6,904 nucleotides of DNA, from positions 1 to 6,904 of the forward strand of contig JAPLCR010000689.1 of NCBI GenBank assembly GCA_026392135.1, written 5' to 3'. Made by a program: the position numbers and the translations under genes. Numbering within the stretch: position 1 is the first letter of the stretch; the number at the start of each line of letters is the position of its first letter. The stretch comes from Armatimonadota bacterium (lineage in GTDB: Bacteria > Armatimonadota > Chthonomonadetes > Chthonomonadales > Chthonomonadaceae). Shown piece after piece: positions 1 to 6,011 of the stretch. Under the pieces are notes generated by a model that saw nothing but the letters and a program-made list of their open reading frames with translations, was not told the DNA's origin and ran no database searches.

Positions 1-262
1 CGCCTATATCAGACACCGCGTCACAAACGGAACCGCGGAAGGCTTGAACAGCCAGATACAACTCATTAAGGCGAACGCCAGAGGCTATAGAAAGTTTGAC
101 AATTTCAGGGTCGCTATTCTCTTCTTTCTTGGAAAACTTGCCCTATACCCACACGAAAGCCTATAGACCCCTGATTTCTTGCCACCAGTGTTTGAGCCAA
201 GCCATAGATGGTCCCACCAATCTCTCATTGTATCGCCTACTGCAAATGCACCTTTAAGAGCC
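1..262 (+). mobile_element. Right end of an ISL3-family insertion sequence (partial)
   Basis: The segment holds the C-terminal end of an ISL3-type transposase, stopping at 166, followed by about 96 non-coding bases up to a probable element boundary. On the minus strand the boundary reads GGCTCTTAAAGGTGCATTTG, starting at 262. ISL3-family elements typically have terminal inverted repeats that begin GGCTCTT, so the right end is placed at base 262 (inference). The left end and most of the transposase lie outside the window, so the matching repeat and the expected 8-base target duplication cannot be checked here. TTCGCGTA at 263-270 would be the right-hand copy of such a duplication if the boundary is correct. 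Confidence 0.6.
2..166 (+). CDS. ISL3-family transposase, C-terminal fragment
   Basis: An open frame enters from the left edge of the window and ends at TAG 164-166, giving the last 54 residues of the protein. The sequence includes AEGLNSQIQLIKANARGY followed by an RKFDNFRVAILFF-like segment and a GKLALYPHESL end. This is the hallmark C-terminus of the DDE transposases of the ISL3 (IS204/IS1001/IS1096/IS1165) family; the Glu of the AEGLNS motif is the family's last catalytic acidic residue. Base 1 is the third base of an interrupted codon. The fragment has no visible stop or frameshift, so the element may be intact upstream, but this cannot be judged here. The nearest host gene is convergent, about 150 bases away. 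Identification is by recognition of the motif, not by a search. Confidence 0.85.
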   Translation, partial: AYIRHRVTNGTAEGLNSQIQLIKANARGYRKFDNFRVAILFFLGKLALYPHESL

Positions 263-317
263 TTCGCGTAAGAAACCCAGCCTGAGTAGAAAGGCAAATG
301 CTACGGTATGATATGCT

Positions 318-647
318 CTATCGTACAGAGAATATCACTGTGCGATTTTCTGTGAAGGCAGGGTACAGTACAGACGGCATCCAACTATTCGGATTGCAGT
401 CCAGATGTTGCCGCACACCCTCAAGAAAGGCATCGAACCCCTCTATATCTTCATCAATAGTGACTACCTGCCCACTGCTCAAAGTAATCTCAACGCAGAG
501 CGTGTCAATCGTAAAGTCATCGGCTTTATAGGCGGTAAGGCGTACTATATCTACCCAATTCGCCTGAACTGTCTTTTCAGGCGTTGTTAGTTCAAACGTA
601 GTGCCCGAACAAACCATACGGAATAATTTGTGTCTTGAAATCGTCAC
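318..647 (-). CDS. Uncharacterised small protein at operon end (about 109 aa)
   Basis: I do not recognise a named family. The core is a beta-rich segment with W-V-D-I-V-R-L-T-A-Y-K-A-D-D-F-T-I-D-T-L, then an alternating strand ending in a D-E-D-I-E-G-F-D-A-F segment that looks amphipathic, and near the end a W...PAF.ENRTVI element. I recall similar small hypothetical proteins in other bacteria, but no function. There is no signal peptide, membrane segment or Cys-rich site, so it is probably cytoplasmic. The frame stays open up to 728, which would overlap the upstream phosphatase gene by 85 bases. I prefer GTG at 647, which overlaps that gene's TGA in a GTGA arrangement and has GAGG four bases upstream. 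ATG at 617 (99 aa) is an alternative. The tight junction implies translational coupling to the phosphatase. Confidence 0.6.
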   Translation of the reverse strand: MTISRHKLFRMVCSGTTFELTTPEKTVQANWVDIVRLTAYKADDFTIDTLCVEITLSSGQVVTIDEDIEGFDAFLEGVRQHLDCNPNSWMPSVLYPAFTENRTVIFSVR

Positions 648-1675
648 ACCAACCCTCGCCCCTTCAAAATGCCGTGCAAATGCGGCTCTATCTGGCACTG
701 GATAGCGGTATTCGCATAGCCGCACCACGAGACATCAGGCTCGACATCCAGTAGGGCACTCACCGGTTCGCCCCTTTCACTGTTCACCACAACGCCCATC
801 TCCACTGCGATGAGCAGAGTGCAGAGGTCGTAGGGGTGACAGCAGAGGGCACGGGGCAGACCTCTCGCATTGAGGTAAGGAGCCATGAGCGGACGCAGGT
901 CGGCGATAAAGCGGTCTTGCCCGCACATCAAACCGTAGAGCTGTCCGCCCGTACAGGCATACTGGTCTTCAAAGCAGTGGGCTTTCCCCTCCTGAATGGG
1001 CCCCAGCGCAAGAAGCGTCAACTCCTCGTCAATCGCAGAAATCTCTTCGCGAACTCCGGGAAAGAAGCGTACTACACTCGCGTACCCGTGCGAAATAGTC
1101 GGCTCCTGAGAGGGGTTTAGCAAAAGGGGCACACTCGTTTTCGTAATGAGGTTATAGCGTTCTGCACCGACCCCCTCCCCGCGCACAGCCCAAGCGACAT
1201 CGCTCAAGTGCTGTTTGATAAGCGGAATCTCCGTCTGAATTGCCGCTTCAATGTCCTGTAGGTTCGTACCTTCCCCTCGGTTCGGCGCAATACCCGTCAG
1301 TATCCACGCGCTCCGCTTCTGATACATAATTCCCCGCGTGCCATCAATCGGGTCGACGATAATACGCCACCTGCACTCTGCTTCCGGAGTTCCTTGCGGC
1401 AGTATCACTTTACCGTCGTGTAGCCCCTCTGCTATCAGTACGATGGGGGCTAGAGGCGCAATTCTACTCTCAAAAAAGGAGACCAGCTGCTCTTCGCTAA
1501 TTTTGTCTATCGCATAGATGGTGTCGCCCTGTGTGTCTTGCGCGATGCCAGAGAGAGTAGAACTACGCTCTGCCTCCGCCCTTTCACACGCCTCAACAAC
1601 GGTATCGCGAATGGTGGCTTGCAGCTCCCGTATCAGCGAGAGAAGGCGGTGGAGTTCCGAATTGGTTTGGCTCAT
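644..1675 (-). CDS. Inositol monophosphatase/FBPase-superfamily phosphatase
   Basis: The 343-residue protein belongs to the metal-dependent, lithium-sensitive phosphatase superfamily (inositol monophosphatase, FBPase and relatives), which hydrolyses sugar- or inositol-phosphate esters. The diagnostic metal motif is V-D-P-I-D-G-T-R-G at residues 107-115, with Asp108 and Asp111 as metal ligands. Upstream, I-A-E-G around residue 83 supplies a probable metal Glu where classical enzymes have GEE, and A-I-D-K-I at 55-59 matches the early substrate-site region. The usual C-terminal WDxAAG motif is replaced by H-P-Y-D-L at 280-284, followed by an I-A-V-E-M-G helix; Asp283 is the likely third Asp. It is longer than typical 260-residue enzymes, with extra sequence at 130-200. 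The start ATG overlaps the galT stop (ATGA), so it is probably made together with GalT. A sugar phosphate is the inferred substrate; the precise one is unknown. Confidence 0.8.
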   Translation of the reverse strand: MSQTNSELHRLLSLIRELQATIRDTVVEACERAEAERSSTLSGIAQDTQGDTIYAIDKISEEQLVSFFESRIAPLAPIVLIAEGLHDGKVILPQGTPEAECRWRIIVDPIDGTRGIMYQKRSAWILTGIAPNRGEGTNLQDIEAAIQTEIPLIKQHLSDVAWAVRGEGVGAERYNLITKTSVPLLLNPSQEPTISHGYASVVRFFPGVREEISAIDEELTLLALGPIQEGKAHCFEDQYACTGGQLYGLMCGQDRFIADLRPLMAPYLNARGLPRALCCHPYDLCTLLIAVEMGVVVNSERGEPVSALLDVEPDVSWCGYANTAIQCQIEPHLHGILKGRGLV

Positions 1676-2709
1676 TTGAGAGTGTTTCCTGTGTGGTGAT
1701 AGTGGATGCTGGATACAGCGCGTAGCTCCTCTGCCTTCTCTTCTGGGGCAGTGTCGCTGATAAAGTTACCACCCCCGATTTCGGGTCCCGCAAGGTACTT
1801 GAGCAAGCTTGGCTTGCGTAGCGGCGGGTGGAACTCAATATGGAAATGATAGCCGCCGTACTCTCCACCATCTGCGGGGGCTTGGTGCAGTAGCATAACG
1901 TAGGGGAAGGGGCGTTTCCATAGGTTATCAAACTTCACAAGAACAGTGCGAAGTACCTCCGCAAAGTCGCGGATTTCGATAGGGCTGAGAGTGGATATAC
2001 GCTGGTGCGTCGCCTTTGGTGCGACATAGACCTCATAGGCATAGCGGGCGAAGTAGGGAACAAAGGCAATGGCAGACCCTGTGTCGCAAAGGATGCGCCT
2101 TCCATCTGACTGCTCCTCCGCAATAATATCTTGAAAAAGGACTCTACCTGTCTCTGCAAGGTAGTCTTGCGAAACTCGCGCCTCAGTTTCAATGGTCTTA
2201 AAAACGAAGTTGGTCGCGTAAATCTGACAATGAGGGTGCGGGTTTGAGACCCCTACAACTTCGCCTTTGTTCTCAAAGATGAGTACGTGCTTCACTTCGG
2301 GGTGCGTGCGGAGTTCATTGTCCTGCTCTTGCCAGACGCGGAGGACACTCTCTATTTGAAGGGTATCTAACTCCGCCATCGTCACATTATGGTAAGGGCT
2401 ATAGCAGACCACACGGGCAATCCCTGTGGCGGGTCTACTTTTGTAGAGAGATTCTGTCGGTGCAGGAGTAGGCGCATTTAGCCCAACACAGGGGTGGTCA
2501 TTGTCAAAAACGAAGGCTTGCGTGTAGTTATCGTTGCGCTTCCCGCTAACACGGGGGTTGCCGGGGAAAAGGTAGCAGTCGGAGAGATAGCTAGGTATGA
2601 ACGCTTCGCTCTCCGAGAGCGTCTCCCCTATCCAAGGGCGATTCTGACGGTGTGCAGCAAGTATCACCCACTCTTCACGTAGAGGATGCCAACGCTCTTC
2701 CCATGTCAT
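1672..2709 (-). CDS. galT: Galactose-1-phosphate uridylyltransferase
   Basis: This is the HIT-superfamily enzyme of the Leloir pathway, which exchanges UMP between UDP-glucose and galactose 1-phosphate in the cytoplasm. The 345-residue product starts M-T-W-E-E-R-W, a typical GalT opening. The active-site motif N-P-H-P-H-C-Q is at residues 157-162, where His160 is the expected uridylylated nucleophile (in the H-P-H-x-Q motif). The C-terminal domain carries H-F-H-I-E-F-H-P-P at 288-296 and the family end motif AGPEIGGGNFISDTAPEEK at 307-325. Length is normal for the family. The frame is open back to an ATG at 2832 that overlaps the apbE stop, but ATG 2709 is preferred because AGGAGA lies seven bases upstream and homology begins there. 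The N-terminal zinc site is altered: Cys45-Tyr-Leu-Phe48 replaces CxxC, while His107 of S-P-Y-H is kept. Its stop overlaps the next start by four bases. Confidence 0.93.
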   Translation of the reverse strand: MTWEERWHPLREEWVILAAHRQNRPWIGETLSESEAFIPSYLSDCYLFPGNPRVSGKRNDNYTQAFVFDNDHPCVGLNAPTPAPTESLYKSRPATGIARVVCYSPYHNVTMAELDTLQIESVLRVWQEQDNELRTHPEVKHVLIFENKGEVVGVSNPHPHCQIYATNFVFKTIETEARVSQDYLAETGRVLFQDIIAEEQSDGRRILCDTGSAIAFVPYFARYAYEVYVAPKATHQRISTLSPIEIRDFAEVLRTVLVKFDNLWKRPFPYVMLLHQAPADGGEYGGYHFHIEFHPPLRKPSLLKYLAGPEIGGGNFISDTAPEEKAEELRAVSSIHYHHTGNTLK

Positions 2710-2828
2710 GCAAAGGTCTCCTGAAACCAAAAATGTAATCACTGAGGTCACCACGCTCTTTTTCCGGATTGCGGAATGGGAGTAGCGACATACCTCAGTG
2801 GTTTTAGTATACCTGCAACTTATCAGGC
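2710..2828 (-). promoter_or_regulatory. apbE-galT leader with 9-base inverted repeat
   Basis: This 119-base gap is the only sizeable space in the minus-strand operon. It holds a perfect inverted repeat, CACTGAGGT at 2740-2748 and ACCTCAGTG at 2792-2800, separated by 43 bases. Within the loop, TTCCG and CGGAA (2762-2766 and 2772-2776) can form a smaller stem. On the minus strand TATACT (2811-2806) lies just before the first repeat arm and resembles a -10 element, but no good -35 stands at the proper distance. The arms could be a bipartite operator or an mRNA leader structure controlling galT. No run of T follows either stem on the minus strand, so a simple terminator is unlikely. The regulatory role is inferred. 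Confidence 0.35.
2717..2722 (-). promoter_or_regulatory. galT ribosome binding site (AGGAGA)
   Basis: AGGAGA on the minus strand ends seven bases before the ATG at 2709-2707. It is the reason for choosing this start over the in-frame ATG at 2832, which would add 41 residues with no GalT-like character. Confidence 0.75.
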
Positions 2829-3848
2829 TCATGGAGGAAGTAGCGGCGTAATTTCGGTGTCTAAAGCGGGTGAAGGAGGCGCAACATAGCGAACAGAGGC
2901 GGAAACACCTGAGTACTGTTTCACCAATCGCAAACCGCGCCGCCTCCCAAGAACACTGATGGCAGTAGAGAGCGCGTCGGAAGTAAGACCATTTGGTGCG
3001 ACAACAGTGACCGCGATATGGTCAGAAAGCCCGTATCCCGTTTTCGGGTCTACAATATGCGAGTAGTACCTACCACCAATCTCTACAAACTGCGCGGTAT
3101 CCCCAGAGGTAGAGACGGCGCAGTTCGACACCACAAGATACTTGTCAGAGCCTTTTAGGGGCTGCTCTATTTCGATGCGCCACCCTTTCTCATTGGGAGG
3201 AGAATTGCTAACCACGATGTCGCCGCCTGCCTCCACAAGTGCGGACTGTATGCCATGCTTTTTGAGAATAGCCTGTGCCTCATCACCCGCGTAGCCCTTA
3301 GCGATACCACCCAAATCGAGAAGCATATCAGGTCGCAAAAGTTGCGCGCTCTGCTTCTCCTTATTGAGTTTTAGATACTGCCAACCTACTCTATTTTTTG
3401 CGCGTTGTATCTCCTCTTTTGAGGGCAATACTCTGGTTTTTCGCGCAGTGCGCCACAATTTGACTAGAGGTGACACCGTTACGTCAAACGCGCCACGGCT
3501 ACGCTCTGCAATCTCCTCTGCCTTCCCTAGCACCAAGAGTAGCTCTGAGCTAATAGAAACAGGGGATCCGCCTGATTTTTTGCAGAGGCGCATAAGCTCA
3601 CTGGTCGGGCGATAGTCACTCATAATGTCTTCTAGTTGGGCAAAACGGTGAAATGCCGCAATTACGGCACTCTCGGCTTGCTCTCTATCTTTTGCATAGA
3701 GAACAATTCGGGCTTGCACGCCCATGTGAATCTGAGTATACTCATAGCGTAAGAGTTTTGGCTGTTCCGCCGATATAGGCGAAAAAGCGAAGCTCAACAG
3801 CACTATGCAGATGAGAGAAAGGGATTTTTGTAGCGTGAAGTATAACAT
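2829..3848 (-). CDS. apbE: Exported FAD:protein FMN transferase (ApbE family)
   Basis: ApbE enzymes cleave FAD and attach FMN to a Thr or Ser of extracytoplasmic or membrane flavoproteins such as Rnf/Nqr subunits. The 339-residue product has an N-terminal signal peptide (Lys8, hydrophobic residues 9-24, probable cut after S-P-I-S-A near residue 27) and no lipobox. Family motifs appear in order: I-H-M-G at 40-43, F-D-V-T-V-S-P-L at 121-128, L-D-L-G-G-I-A-K-G-Y-A at 177-187, V-E-A-G-G-D-I at 205-211, V-S-T-S-G-D at 245-250, S-H-I-V-D-P-K-T-G at 263-271, and the metal-site L-T-S-D-A-L-S-T-A at 288-296. Length is normal. The ATG at 3848 has GGGGGG five bases upstream. No flavoprotein target is encoded in this window, so its partner is elsewhere. 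It is the first gene of the minus-strand operon and diverges from the FGE-fold gene. Confidence 0.93.
   Translation of the reverse strand: MLYFTLQKSLSLICIVLLSFAFSPISAEQPKLLRYEYTQIHMGVQARIVLYAKDREQAESAVIAAFHRFAQLEDIMSDYRPTSELMRLCKKSGGSPVSISSELLLVLGKAEEIAERSRGAFDVTVSPLVKLWRTARKTRVLPSKEEIQRAKNRVGWQYLKLNKEKQSAQLLRPDMLLDLGGIAKGYAGDEAQAILKKHGIQSALVEAGGDIVVSNSPPNEKGWRIEIEQPLKGSDKYLVVSNCAVSTSGDTAQFVEIGGRYYSHIVDPKTGYGLSDHIAVTVVAPNGLTSDALSTAISVLGRRRGLRLVKQYSGVSASVRYVAPPSPALDTEITPLLPP
3714..3742 (+). promoter_or_regulatory. Possible promoter for the FGE-like/oxidoreductase pair
   Basis: TTGCAC (3714-3719) and TATACT (3737-3742) are 17 bases apart. The -10 matches five of six positions, the -35 only three. 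It lies within apbE and would give a leader of about 130 bases before the ATG at 3880. No better candidate was seen nearer the gene, so this is a weak assignment. Confidence 0.25.
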
Positions 3849-3879
3849 ACTTACCCCCCGACGATGTGCTTTTACAGGA

Positions 3880-4743
3880 ATGAGCGTCTCAGCTCTTCTT
3901 ATGATAACACACGCGCTCCCCTTTGTGAAAGCGAGCGGGACGCAAACTCAAGATACGCCTGCCATTCCAATAACGGAGGTGGATGCGAACAGCAAAAAGC
4001 TGGAACCGTTTGAAGAGAAGATTCCCGGAACAGTCGTGAAATTCAAAATGATTCCGATTCTAGGCGGAAAAATTACGATTCTCGACCCCACAAAGAGCAA
4101 TACCCCAAAAACCATAGAGGTAAAACCGACGTGGGTGGGGAAAACTGAAGTAACTTGGGACGAATACGACGTGTTTCTGTTCCGCCTCGATTTATCGGAA
4201 GAGGATAGAAAAGCGGGCGTAGAGGCGAAATCCCGCCCCAGTAAGCCTTACGGAGCACCCGACCGAGGCTTTGGACACGAAGGCTATCCGGCGATTGGTA
4301 TTAGTTACTACTCTGCACAGGAGTACTGCAAGTGGCTCTCGCTGAAGACAGGTAAGAAGTTCCGGCTTCCAACCTCTGCCGAATGGCAGTTTTTCGCTAC
4401 GGCTGGCGAAAAGAAAGCCTACCCACTTAGCAACGATGACCTTGATAAGGTCGGATGGTACTGGGATAATGCCGATGACAAAACCCATGAGGTTGCTACA
4501 AAAGAGGCGAATAAGTGGGGACTGTACGATATTCTGGGCAACGCAGCAGAGTGGGCAGTCGATCTCGACAAAGAGGGTTATATCTACGGAGGCGCATTTA
4601 GTGATAAGCGTCCACTCGTAACGCCCTATTCGCGCAAGAAGAATACGCCCGACTGGGATGCTACCGACCCCCAGAACCCCAAAAGCAAATGGTGGTTGAA
4701 AGATGGCCCCTTCGTCGGTTTCCGTGTGGTGTGTGAACCTTAG
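3880..4743 (+). CDS. Secreted FGE/SUMF1-fold protein lacking catalytic cysteines
   Basis: The protein has the formylglycine-generating enzyme (sulfatase-modifying factor) fold. In the 287-residue form the features are a hydrophobic N-terminus to about residue 18, K-T-E-V-T-W-D-E-Y at 88-96, Y-P-A-I-G-I-S-Y-Y-S-A-Q-E-Y-C at 136-150, F-R-L-P-T-S-A-E-W at 161-169, W-G-L-Y-D-I-L-G-N-A-A-E-W at 213-225, G-G-A-F at 237-240 and a closing G-F-R-V-V at 280-284. True FGE has a copper-binding Cys pair before the final GFR motif; none is present here, so sulfatase activation is unlikely and a structural or ligand-binding role is possible. The start is uncertain. ATG 3880 avoids overlap with apbE but gives a signal peptide lacking an early positive charge. 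GTG 3835 (with AAAGGGA upstream) or ATG 3805 would add an Arg-Arg n-region. It is probably co-transcribed with the oxidoreductase 57 bases downstream. Confidence 0.8.
   Translation: MSVSALLMITHALPFVKASGTQTQDTPAIPITEVDANSKKLEPFEEKIPGTVVKFKMIPILGGKITILDPTKSNTPKTIEVKPTWVGKTEVTWDEYDVFLFRLDLSEEDRKAGVEAKSRPSKPYGAPDRGFGHEGYPAIGISYYSAQEYCKWLSLKTGKKFRLPTSAEWQFFATAGEKKAYPLSNDDLDKVGWYWDNADDKTHEVATKEANKWGLYDILGNAAEWAVDLDKEGYIYGGAFSDKRPLVTPYSRKKNTPDWDATDPQNPKSKWWLKDGPFVGFRVVCEP
3901..3929 (-). promoter_or_regulatory. Probable sigma-70-type promoter for apbE operon
   Basis: On the minus strand TTCACA (3929-3924) and TATCAT (3906-3901) are separated by 17 bases, each matching five of six positions of the TTGACA/TATAAT consensus. 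Transcription would begin near 3894, giving a leader of about 45 bases before the apbE ATG at 3848. The site lies inside the signal-peptide codons of the divergent FGE-fold gene. The match is seen in the sequence; activity is inferred. Confidence 0.5.
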
Positions 4744-4788
4744 TGTTGTGAGCATTACACTCTGTATAGACAGAACTACTTTTTGATT

Positions 4789-4793
4789 GGAGG
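4789..4793 (+). promoter_or_regulatory. Ribosome binding site deciding a GTG start
   Basis: GGAGG stands seven bases before GTG 4801, which opens the oxidoreductase reading frame. The in-frame TTG at 4783 lies upstream of this site and would leave it inside the gene, so GTG 4801 is chosen. Confidence 0.75.
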
Positions 4794-4800
4794 AGAGACA

Positions 4801-5823
4801 GTGACTGAAAACAGTCCTTTTAACCGTCGCGGCTTCCTTAAAGCGGGTGCAGCGGCTACTTTAATGACAACGGGAAACTACGCTTTCGCGGCGGGTTCCG
4901 ATAAAGTACGCGTAGGGCTTATAGGGTGTGGCGGACGTGGTACGGGCGCAGCTGGCAACTGTGCTACCGCCGACAAAGGCGTTGAGATTGTCGCTATGGG
5001 AGACCTCTTCAAAGATCACCTAGAGGAGAGCCGAAACAGCCTGAAAAACGACCTTAAAGAGCAGTACAAGGTAACGGACGATAAGTGTTTTGTGGGGTTT
5101 GATGCCTACAAGAGCGTGCTTGCTACGGATGTGGATATGGTAATACTGGCGACACCACCGGGCTTTCGCCCCTACCACTTCCAAGCCGCTGTTGAGGCAA
5201 AAAAACATATTTTCATGGAGAAGCCTGTCGCTGTAGATGGTGCAGGTGTGCGCCGTGTAATAGCTACTGGTGAGCTGGCAAAAGCCAACAAGTTGGCGGT
5301 TGTGAGCGGTACGCAACGCCGCCATCAAGCGCCCTACCTTGAGATTATTAAACGCATCCACGAGGGCGCAATTGGCGACATCGTGAGCGCACAGTGTTAT
5401 TGGAATCAAGGCAGCCTGTGGCTAAAAGACCGCAAACCTGAGTGGTCAGCCACAGAGTATCAGATTCGTAACTGGTTGTACTACGCTTGGTTGAGCGGCG
5501 ACCATATCGTGGAGCAGCATATTCACAACCTTGACGTTATCAACTGGGCATTTGATGGGCATCCCACCAAAGCCGTGGCGTTGGGCGGGCGGCAAGTACG
5601 TACTCAAGCGCAGTATGGTCATGTGTTCGACCATTTTGCGGTAGAGTATCAGTATGGGAATGGGGCACGAGTCGCCTCGTACTGCCGACAGATTGATGGA
5701 ACGGCATCAAACGTCTCCGAGCGTATTGTTGGGACGCTTGGTGTTTCTGATCCGGGCGCGAACACCCTTACGTACAAGAGCATATTGACCTCATCGCAAG
5801 TATCCGAAGCGGTAACCTGCTGA
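4801..5823 (+). CDS. Tat-exported Gfo/Idh/MocA oxidoreductase, frameshifted near 3' end
   Basis: This is an NAD(P)-dependent sugar or polyol dehydrogenase-family protein. It starts at GTG 4801 and has a twin-arginine signal, N-R-R-G-F-L-K at residues 8-14, followed by an Ala-rich stretch, so export in folded form is expected. The Rossmann motif G-L-I-G-C-G-G-R-G is at 39-47, the E-K-P motif that places the catalytic Lys is at 140-142, and the second-domain signature G-D-H-I-V-E-Q-H-I-H-N-L-D is at 233-245 with likely catalytic His240 and His242. Family-like sequence continues to about G-V-S-D-P-G near residue 319, then becomes unrelated and stops at TGA 5821-5823. The proper C-terminus resumes in another frame from about 5760. 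As read, the product is 340 residues and lacks about 85 or more C-terminal residues. The substrate is not predictable. The core fold may survive, but a pseudogene is more likely. Confidence 0.85.
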   Translation: MTENSPFNRRGFLKAGAAATLMTTGNYAFAAGSDKVRVGLIGCGGRGTGAAGNCATADKGVEIVAMGDLFKDHLEESRNSLKNDLKEQYKVTDDKCFVGFDAYKSVLATDVDMVILATPPGFRPYHFQAAVEAKKHIFMEKPVAVDGAGVRRVIATGELAKANKLAVVSGTQRRHQAPYLEIIKRIHEGAIGDIVSAQCYWNQGSLWLKDRKPEWSATEYQIRNWLYYAWLSGDHIVEQHIHNLDVINWAFDGHPTKAVALGGRQVRTQAQYGHVFDHFAVEYQYGNGARVASYCRQIDGTASNVSERIVGTLGVSDPGANTLTYKSILTSSQVSEAVTC

Positions 5824-6011
5824 ACGAAGCAAAACGGGTTGCGGAGAGTACTATGACGGCGATTATGGGACGCATGGCGGCATACACAGGGAAGGAAGTT
5901 ACGTGGGACAAAGCCATCAACTCCGCAGAGTCACTTATGCCCTCTAATCTCGGTTTTGGTGACTTAGCGGTTCCTGCGGTTGCGGTTCCGGGACAGACCC
6001 CGCTTCGCTAA
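5760..6011 (+). pseudogene. Out-of-frame C-terminal fragment of the Gfo/Idh/MocA gene
   Basis: Read in the third forward frame, this stretch encodes 83 residues that continue the oxidoreductase: E-H-P-Y-V-Q-E-H-I-D-L-I, then L-N-E-A-K-R-V-A-E-S-T-M-T-A-I-M-G-R-M-A, then Y-T-G-K-E-V-T-W, and a Pro/Val-rich tail ending at TAA 6009-6011. In related exported oxidoreductases this block directly follows a segment after the G-x-x-G-x-S-D-P-G region. It has no start codon or ribosome binding site of its own and is not expected to be made separately. The joined gene, 4801-6011, has 1211 bases, one short of a multiple of three. A single-base loss or a deletion of 3n+1 bases would explain it. The intervening segment, which I recall as 15-20 residues, seems missing, favouring a deletion. 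A sequencing or assembly error is possible. Confidence 0.8.

Noticed and set aside
85..297. Minus-strand 70-codon open frame
   Set aside because: It runs antisense through the ISL3 transposase tail and the element's non-coding end, has only a TTG start and no ribosome binding site, and shows no family pattern of its own.
310..336. Imperfect hairpin GATATgCTCT / AGAGaATATC at the end of the minus-strand operon
   Set aside because: The stem has an internal mismatch, overlaps the last codons of the small protein, and has no T run after it, so it is not called a terminator.
836..1120. Plus-strand 94-codon open frame
   Set aside because: It is a shadow of the phosphatase gene, with no start signal and no recognisable protein features.
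2710..2832. N-terminal extension of GalT from ATG 2832
   Set aside because: The extra 41 residues are not GalT-like, and a good ribosome binding site stands before ATG 2709 where homology begins.
4192..4755. Minus-strand 187-codon open frame
   Set aside because: It lies entirely antisense to the well supported FGE-fold gene and has no recognisable motif.
5020..5409. Minus-strand 129-codon open frame
   Set aside because: It is antisense to the Rossmann domain coding region of the oxidoreductase and its translation lacks any family pattern.
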